Assembly (NCBI GenBank): GCA_021778845.1
Contig: JAJYBU010000014.1
Coordinates: 34,801 to 98,800 of the forward strand
Source of the DNA: Acidobacteriota bacterium
GTDB taxonomy: Bacteria > Acidobacteriota > Terriglobia > Terriglobales > Acidobacteriaceae
DNA length: 64,000 bases
Direction: 5' to 3'
This document shows positions 58,526 through 64,000 of the stretch, piece after piece. The notes beneath the pieces were generated by a model. That model was not told the DNA's origin and did not search any database. It saw only the letters and a list, made by a program, of their open reading frames with translations. The translations under genes were made by a program, and so were the position numbers. Every line of letters starts with the position of its first letter. The first letter of the stretch is position 1.

Positions 58526-59506
58526 TTACCGCTGCATGGCAATTTGATGGATGCCCAGGGACTGCTGCGCTGCACTGGCGCTCTCCGCCTCGCGCTCATC
58601 ACGCACGGCGCGCTCACGCTCCAGTTCACGCTCCTGCGCCCGCCGCGATCCCGCCGTAAATGCCGTCAACTCCGCGGGCGCCAACATGTCCGGCTTGAAG
58701 CCCGCAATGGCCACAAACCCGGGCTCGTCGCCCAGCGCCTCCGAGATCCGGTTCCACAGGAAGAAAGGCGAAGTCGTCGGCAGCAGAATCATCTTCCGCT
58801 CCGGCACCGGCATCGCAAAGTACGTCCCCCACGTCAGCAGCACCGCGCAGGCCCCAAGGGCACTGAAAAGATAGATAGGAGAATAGAACGAAGTCGCGCC
58901 GCTGGTCGAAATCAATGCAGACTCGACCAACTCAATCACGGCATAGATACCAAGCCCCAGGCTCACACCGAATATGTGGCTTCTGTAGGTAAGCCCCAAG
59001 TAACGCGTGGCGAAACAGACAAACAGCAAAAGGCAGAGCATCAGCACACTAAGACCTTGCTGCATCTGGCTCGCCAACACCAAGGCGAGAGCAGCTCCCC
59101 GCGTTGCCAAATGGGGTCCAATCGCTATGCCCACGGACAGGATCAGCGATACGCCCATCACCCAGCGGAAAATGAGCTTACCCGCCCGATGCAGTCCCTC
59201 CAGTGGCTTCATCGCCTGCCGGAAAACGCTGTAAATGACCAGCAGAATCAGGGCAAACTCCAGAAAGAAGTATGTCCAAAAGGAATACTCATAGATGGCG
59301 TAACAAAGAGGCTTGGATATCCCCATCGCCTGCCGGTAAAATAAACACAGAACGGCCATACCATTCTCAAGGCCCCAGACAGCCAGAAGTGCTGTCAGAG
59401 CTGCATGCTCGCGAACCAGTCGCTTGCGCCAGATAAGAGCGATGGCCCCCAGCGACAGGAAACTCACTGCAAACAATGCATATTTAAGAAGCAGCTTCGT
59501 ATCCAT
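58526..59506 (-). CDS. Multi-pass membrane protein, hypothetical
   Basis: 326 aa with several hydrophobic helices and a charged C-terminal tail. Confidence 0.65.
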   Translation of the reverse strand: MDTKLLLKYALFAVSFLSLGAIALIWRKRLVREHAALTALLAVWGLENGMAVLCLFYRQAMGISKPLCYAIYEYSFWTYFFLEFALILLVIYSVFRQAMKPLEGLHRAGKLIFRWVMGVSLILSVGIAIGPHLATRGAALALVLASQMQQGLSVLMLCLLLFVCFATRYLGLTYRSHIFGVSLGLGIYAVIELVESALISTSGATSFYSPIYLFSALGACAVLLTWGTYFAMPVPERKMILLPTTSPFFLWNRISEALGDEPGFVAIAGFKPDMLAPAELTAFTAGSRRAQERELERERAVRDEREAESASAAQQSLGIHQIAMQR

Positions 59507-59604
59507 GGCAAACGCCTCCTGCTACGACTAATGTAATCGCAGACTGGAGGCGGTGCAAAATTAAATATGGAAAATCTCTGTCCGAAGAAACGACAGTGGC
59601 GAAG

Positions 59605-59793
59605 TTAGTCCATGCCACAGAAGGCTGCACCGCCAGTGCAACCCGCGGTAGGCACACTCGCCACCACGACGGTTGGCACAACAACCTTCGAGGCCTTGGT
59701 CGCCTGGGTGGCCGAGGCCGACGAGATGGACGAGGCGCTGAAGCCTACTACTGCGAGGGCGACGACGAAGGTGCGGATGGCGATGTTTTTCAT
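59605..59793 (-). CDS. Small secreted peptide, hypothetical
   Basis: 'MKNIAIRTFVVALAVVGFSASSISSASATQATKASKVVVPTVVVASVPTAGCTGGAAFCGMD'; signal peptide; AGGAGAA upstream of ATG. Confidence 0.6.
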   Translation of the reverse strand: MKNIAIRTFVVALAVVGFSASSISSASATQATKASKVVVPTVVVASVPTAGCTGGAAFCGMD

Positions 59794-60115
59794 TTTGCGT
59801 ATTTCTCCTTGGCGGTATAAAAAGATTTCTAAGATTTCTCTGGACAAACCAGATACACACAACATAGAGTGATAGAAATGCTAAGTCTATCCATATCAAC
59901 TACATAACCATGTACTCTTTAGTTAACATTACTGAGGTAATTTCATTACCTTAACTATGTTACCTATAGTTACTCTGGTTCATTTCATGGGTGACCGCAG
60001 CGTCGTTCCTGCTATTCATTACGGCTCAAAGGTGGCTAATCAATCGCACGCCATGCTTCTCCTGGGCTCCTACGCGGCCTCCCGGGGCCTCCCGCGCGTA
60101 TGCTCGTGTTAGACC

Positions 60116-63073
60116 ATGGCCCGGACGCCCTATCCCCGCGCTGATCGCAACCTGCCCTCTCGCAGCGACCGCGACCTGCTCGCCCGCATCAGCCGCTCCG
60201 CTGGCGGCAAAGCAGGGTACAAACAACTCATTCGCGAACTTGGCCTAGGAGGTGGTCGCGAGCGACGACTGCTCGTTGAGCAGCTTACGCGCATGGTCGC
60301 CCGCGGCGAGCTTGCCCGCACCGGCGAAGACATGTGGGCGATCCCCAAGCGAGAACCCATTGCGAATCAGCCTGGTAGGGCATCGTCACGGCCTGACGGC
60401 CAACGCGGCCGATGGGACGGCATGGAGGCTGCGGTGCGCGGAGGCCGTGAGCGGCTGGTCAGTGGCCGACTCGATCTGCATCGGGATGGGTTTGGGTTTG
60501 TGCGGCCTGAAGCGCCTACGTCCCAAAGCCGCGCTGAGAGTGGCGATTTGCAGCCCAACATTGCGCTGAGATCGCACCCAAAACAGGAAGACATTTTCAT
60601 CCCGCCCAATGAGATCAACGGGGCCATGCAGGGAGACTTAGTCCTTGTAGATGAAGCACTTCCGGGCCGCGACGGACGCCGTTCCGGGCGCATTGCCCGC
60701 GTTCTCACCCGCCGGAACCCCACCATCGTCGGCATCTTCCACTATGCACGACCTCATCAACGCGCTGATTCCATTACTCTTACAGGCAATTACGTCACTC
60801 CGCTCGACGAGCGAATCGGAGGCGCCATAGCCATCGCCGACGGCGATGAAGTCGTCTCGGATGGGACGGAATCACCACATCGGATGCTCGGGGATGAAGC
60901 TCGACGAGTGCTGCAAGCTGCTGAATCAAAAGACTCTAGGCACCCTCTCGAAGGGATGGCTGTAGACGTCGAGATCACCAGCTTCCCAACGCCAGGGCGG
61001 CCTGCGAGGGGACGGGTCATCGAGGTACTGGGGCCGCCCGATGCGTTCGGTGTGGACGTCGAGATCATCATCCGCAAACATCACATTCCACATACTTTCC
61101 CGGCGCCGGTGCTGACTGAGGCGGAGCAGCGGGCACTTGAAACAGTTGCATCCCTTGACCCGGAAGTACTTGAAAACAGAGAGGATTTCCGTGACTTGCC
61201 CATCGTCACCATCGATGGAGAGACGGCCCGGGACTTCGATGATGCGGTGCTTGTGCGTCGCATGTCCAATGGAAACAGTGAGTTACAGGTTCACATTGCG
61301 GATGTGAGCTGGTACGTGCGGCCGGGGTCGGCGCTGGATACGGAGGCGCGGCTGCGTGGAACCAGCGTGTACTTTCCTGATCGGGCCGTTCCGATGCTAC
61401 CTCATGCGCTCTCCAGCGGCATGTGCAGCCTACTGCCAAATGAAGACAGGCTTGCACTTAGTTGCATCATGGAGATCGATTCGGAGGGCGAGATCGTCGC
61501 CTATCGGCTGGCTGAGGGAGTGATCCGCAGCGTCCGGAGGATGACGTATACCAGCGTCCAGCACTGCATAAACGCGGGCGCAACTGGCGAAAGCGGTGCA
61601 GTCTCAGCGCAATCCTGGGCTGCAAATCGACACTCTCAACAAGGATTTCGACCTCCGGCTGCGGAAGACCTCGCGGAACGGGAGAGGGTGGGGGCGGAGC
61701 ACCCGGAATTGCCGGCGGCCTTCGACGCGATGCTCGAGCTGGCGCTGCGGCTGAACGCGAAGAGGGTGCGTCGTGGGTCGATAGATTTTGATCTGCCGGA
61801 GCCTATTGTGGAGTTCGATCCGGATGGGAACATGAAGGCCATCGTAAGGTCGGAGAGAGGGTGGGCGCATCGGCTGATCGAGGAGTTCATGCTGTCGGCC
61901 AATGAGTGCGTCGCGCATTGGCTGGAGGGACGAGGGCTGGATCGGGACGGGGTGGCGTCGATCTATCGGATTCATGAGATGCCGGACCCGAAGCGGATTG
62001 TGGATTTTGAGGAGACGGCGGCGGGGTTTGGGCACTCGCTGGGGCTTGGAAATCTGCCGGTTCGGAAGCTGACGATGAAGGCGGATCGGCGGGAGTCGAG
62101 GCAGCGGTCGGCGCGGGGGAGGGATTCGCGGGCGGCGGAGCAGCATGAGATTCCGGAGAGCATTCCGGTGACGCCGCAGATGTATCAGAAGCTGGTGCGG
62201 CGGATCAGCGGGACGCCGGAGGAGCGAATCCTCGCGTACCTGATGCTGCGATCGCTGAAGCAGGCGCGGTATGCGGAGAAGAATGAGGGGCACTTTGCGC
62301 TGGCGTCGCCCTCGTATACGCACTTTACGTCGCCGATCCGGCGGTATCCGGATTTGATTGTGCACCGGCTGGTGCGGGCGTTGCTGCGGCAGGGAGTGGA
62401 TCCGCGAGGCGGGGCGATTCGGAGCGATGATTGGCAGCCGTGGGCTGCGGAGTTGGCGCGGACGCGGGGGAAGCATGCGGAAGCTGCGCTGGGAGTTGGT
62501 GGTGATTCGCGCAAACTACAGAGGTCCGTCGCTACGCGCAGGATGACGAAAGACGTAGAAGGGCCGATAGCAGCGGAGGAGTTGAGCGATATTGCGGTGG
62601 AGAGCTCGCAGGCGGAACGGCGGGCAGCCGATGCGGAACGCGAGCTGATTGAGTGGAAGAAGATGAAGTTCATGGCCGACAAGATCGGCGATGACTTCCC
62701 TGCTGTGATCTTGTCCGTGACGAAGTATGGATTTTTTGTGGAGCTCGATGACATGTTCATCGAGGGACTGGTGCCGCTGGGATCACTGGTGGGCGACTAC
62801 TATACGTATCGCGATACGGACCGCACGATTGTAGGGTCGCGCACGGGGCATGTGTTCGCGCTGGGGCAGAGGGTGGAGGTGCTGCTGGACCGGATTGACC
62901 GGCAGCAGCGGCGGCTGCAGTTTGCGCTGTTGCCGGGGACCGAGCCGAAGGTGGATGCGGGTGCTGCGAAGGGTTCGCTGCGCGGCGGGAAGAGTGCGGC
63001 GAAGAAGGATAAGGCCAAGGAAAAGAAGAAGGTGAGTGGGAAGGCGAAGGCTCGGCAGCGGAAGAAACGCTAA
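60116..63073 (+). CDS. rnr: Ribonuclease R
   Basis: 'TIDGETARDFDDAVLVRR', 'HIADVSWYVRPGSALDTEARLRGTSVYFPDRAVPMLPHALSSGMCSLLPNEDRLALSCIMEID', 'YTHFTSPIRRYPDLIVHRL', C-terminal S1 domain and basic tail. Confidence 0.95.
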   Translation: MARTPYPRADRNLPSRSDRDLLARISRSAGGKAGYKQLIRELGLGGGRERRLLVEQLTRMVARGELARTGEDMWAIPKREPIANQPGRASSRPDGQRGRWDGMEAAVRGGRERLVSGRLDLHRDGFGFVRPEAPTSQSRAESGDLQPNIALRSHPKQEDIFIPPNEINGAMQGDLVLVDEALPGRDGRRSGRIARVLTRRNPTIVGIFHYARPHQRADSITLTGNYVTPLDERIGGAIAIADGDEVVSDGTESPHRMLGDEARRVLQAAESKDSRHPLEGMAVDVEITSFPTPGRPARGRVIEVLGPPDAFGVDVEIIIRKHHIPHTFPAPVLTEAEQRALETVASLDPEVLENREDFRDLPIVTIDGETARDFDDAVLVRRMSNGNSELQVHIADVSWYVRPGSALDTEARLRGTSVYFPDRAVPMLPHALSSGMCSLLPNEDRLALSCIMEIDSEGEIVAYRLAEGVIRSVRRMTYTSVQHCINAGATGESGAVSAQSWAANRHSQQGFRPPAAEDLAERERVGAEHPELPAAFDAMLELALRLNAKRVRRGSIDFDLPEPIVEFDPDGNMKAIVRSERGWAHRLIEEFMLSANECVAHWLEGRGLDRDGVASIYRIHEMPDPKRIVDFEETAAGFGHSLGLGNLPVRKLTMKADRRESRQRSARGRDSRAAEQHEIPESIPVTPQMYQKLVRRISGTPEERILAYLMLRSLKQARYAEKNEGHFALASPSYTHFTSPIRRYPDLIVHRLVRALLRQGVDPRGGAIRSDDWQPWAAELARTRGKHAEAALGVGGDSRKLQRSVATRRMTKDVEGPIAAEELSDIAVESSQAERRAADAERELIEWKKMKFMADKIGDDFPAVILSVTKYGFFVELDDMFIEGLVPLGSLVGDYYTYRDTDRTIVGSRTGHVFALGQRVEVLLDRIDRQQRRLQFALLPGTEPKVDAGAAKGSLRGGKSAAKKDKAKEKKKVSGKAKARQRKKR

Positions 63074-63175
63074 ATCTGCGTTGACACGATTTCTCGTACG
63101 GCGAGCCGCAAGGCCCATCGATTCAGAACGCAGGCTTGAGTAGAGATTTTCCGGGACTGGAGAGCAGCATCGGAG

Positions 63176-63631
63176 CTAGAGGCCGACGTATTCGGGGGTG
63201 TAATTACCGAAGAGGCCGACGCCGGGATAGAGGACGCGGACGGGCATGCGGTCGTCGTGGGGGCCCATGCGGGCCCAGTGCCAGGCGTGGTTGAGTTCGG
63301 AGGAGAGGAAGTAGCGGGTCTCGGCCTGCATGCCGCCGACGGTGTTCATGGCCATCTCGGAGACCTGCTGCCAGTCGAGGTCGCAGATGACGGCGAGGCG
63401 GGCAATGTAGTCGGAGTGGTGATGGAGGAAGTGGAGCTCGTCCCAGCGCGCCGACCAGGTGGCGCCGTGCATGGCGGTGAGGTCGGAGAGCAGGCCGATG
63501 GGCTTGTCGTGGTTGGCGGCGATGGCGGCGTCGATGAGGGTGGCGAGGGTGGTCATGTCGTCGGCGGTGAGCTGGCCGGTAACTTTGAAGCCGAAGGCCG
63601 GGGGGATGCTTTGTTTGAGGGGCTCGATCAT
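63176..63631 (-). CDS. SpoIIAA-like / STAS-SEC14-type protein
   Basis: 'VTGQLTADDMTTLATLIDAAIAANHDKPIGLLSDLTAMHGATWSARWDELHFLHHHSDYIARLAVI'. Confidence 0.7.
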   Translation of the reverse strand: MIEPLKQSIPPAFGFKVTGQLTADDMTTLATLIDAAIAANHDKPIGLLSDLTAMHGATWSARWDELHFLHHHSDYIARLAVICDLDWQQVSEMAMNTVGGMQAETRYFLSSELNHAWHWARMGPHDDRMPVRVLYPGVGLFGNYTPEYVGL

Positions 63632-63847
63632 CGGTGGGTAGACTCCTGTGTGTCCATAACGTTAGACGGGCATGCAGGGCGGAGAGGTGTACGTGGGCGA
63701 TGGAAGGTGGACGTTGCTGTGGGCGTTGGGATGGGGTCGACTGGCGGGCGGAAAGAATCTTTGCGGCGCGCACAATATTCTTCAAGCTGAAACGTTAACC
63801 CGTATAGGCCGCTGGTTAGCGCGCTGGGCGGTTGTATAAGGAGCAGG

Positions 63848-64000
63848 ATGCAGAGCCCGGATTTGACAGTGAGCGAGCAGGACCGGTTCATCGCCGAGGC
63901 GCTGGAGCGCGATGAGTCGCGGCTGCGGGGGTTCATACGCAAACGGGTGCTGGATACGGCCGATGCGGAGGATGTGCTGCAGGATGTTTTCTATGAGCTG
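63848..64000 (+). CDS. RNA polymerase sigma-70 family factor, N-terminus (truncated by window end)
   Basis: 'MQSPDLTVSEQDRFIAEALERDESRLRGFIRKRVLDTADAEDVLQDVFYEL' = sigma region 2. Confidence 0.8.
   Translation, partial: MQSPDLTVSEQDRFIAEALERDESRLRGFIRKRVLDTADAEDVLQDVFYEL

Noticed and set aside
59605-59793. Small peptide as a RiPP/lanthipeptide precursor
   Set aside because: It has a Sec-type signal peptide and no adjacent modification enzymes or transporter; kept only as a hypothetical secreted peptide.

Overview
High-GC bacterial chromosome segment, probably an acidobacterium (inferred from the VWFA-related Acidobacteria-type protein, carboxypeptidase-regulatory-like secreted proteins and overall gene style). 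No rRNA, tRNA, CRISPR array or transposase was recognised. Main blocks: rnc, two lepB copies separated by a low-complexity repeat array, and an AsmA-like gene (2.4-7.6 kb); two tandem secreted paralogs (10-12.3 kb); an MFP/RND/RND/OMF efflux operon (13.4-22.9 kb); an 8-gene minus-strand c-type cytochrome operon (23.1-31.8 kb) with a decaheme MtrA/DmsE-like cytochrome, an MtrB/PioB-like outer-membrane barrel, three small monoheme cytochromes, an 11-CXXCH membrane-anchored cytochrome, a cytochrome b and a NapC/NirT-like cytochrome; then a Crp/Fnr regulator, universal stress protein, radical SAM/SPASM protein, HemY/HemG-type oxidase, porin, acetyl-CoA hydrolase/CoA-transferase, citrate synthase and fumarase; then housekeeping genes (relA/spoT, kbl-like, miaA, tonB-like, moaB/mog, rnr). 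The most interesting system is the 23-45 kb region. It looks like a porin-cytochrome (extracellular electron transfer type) conduit plus quinol-oxidising modules, with TGTGA-N6-TCACA palindromes repeated in front of several of its transcription units, next to a Crp-family regulator whose recognition helix (RETVTR) suits that motif. A second notable signal is an intergenic repeat family that also appears in-frame inside a membrane-protein gene at 58.1-58.2 kb, with a compensatory change in its short stem.
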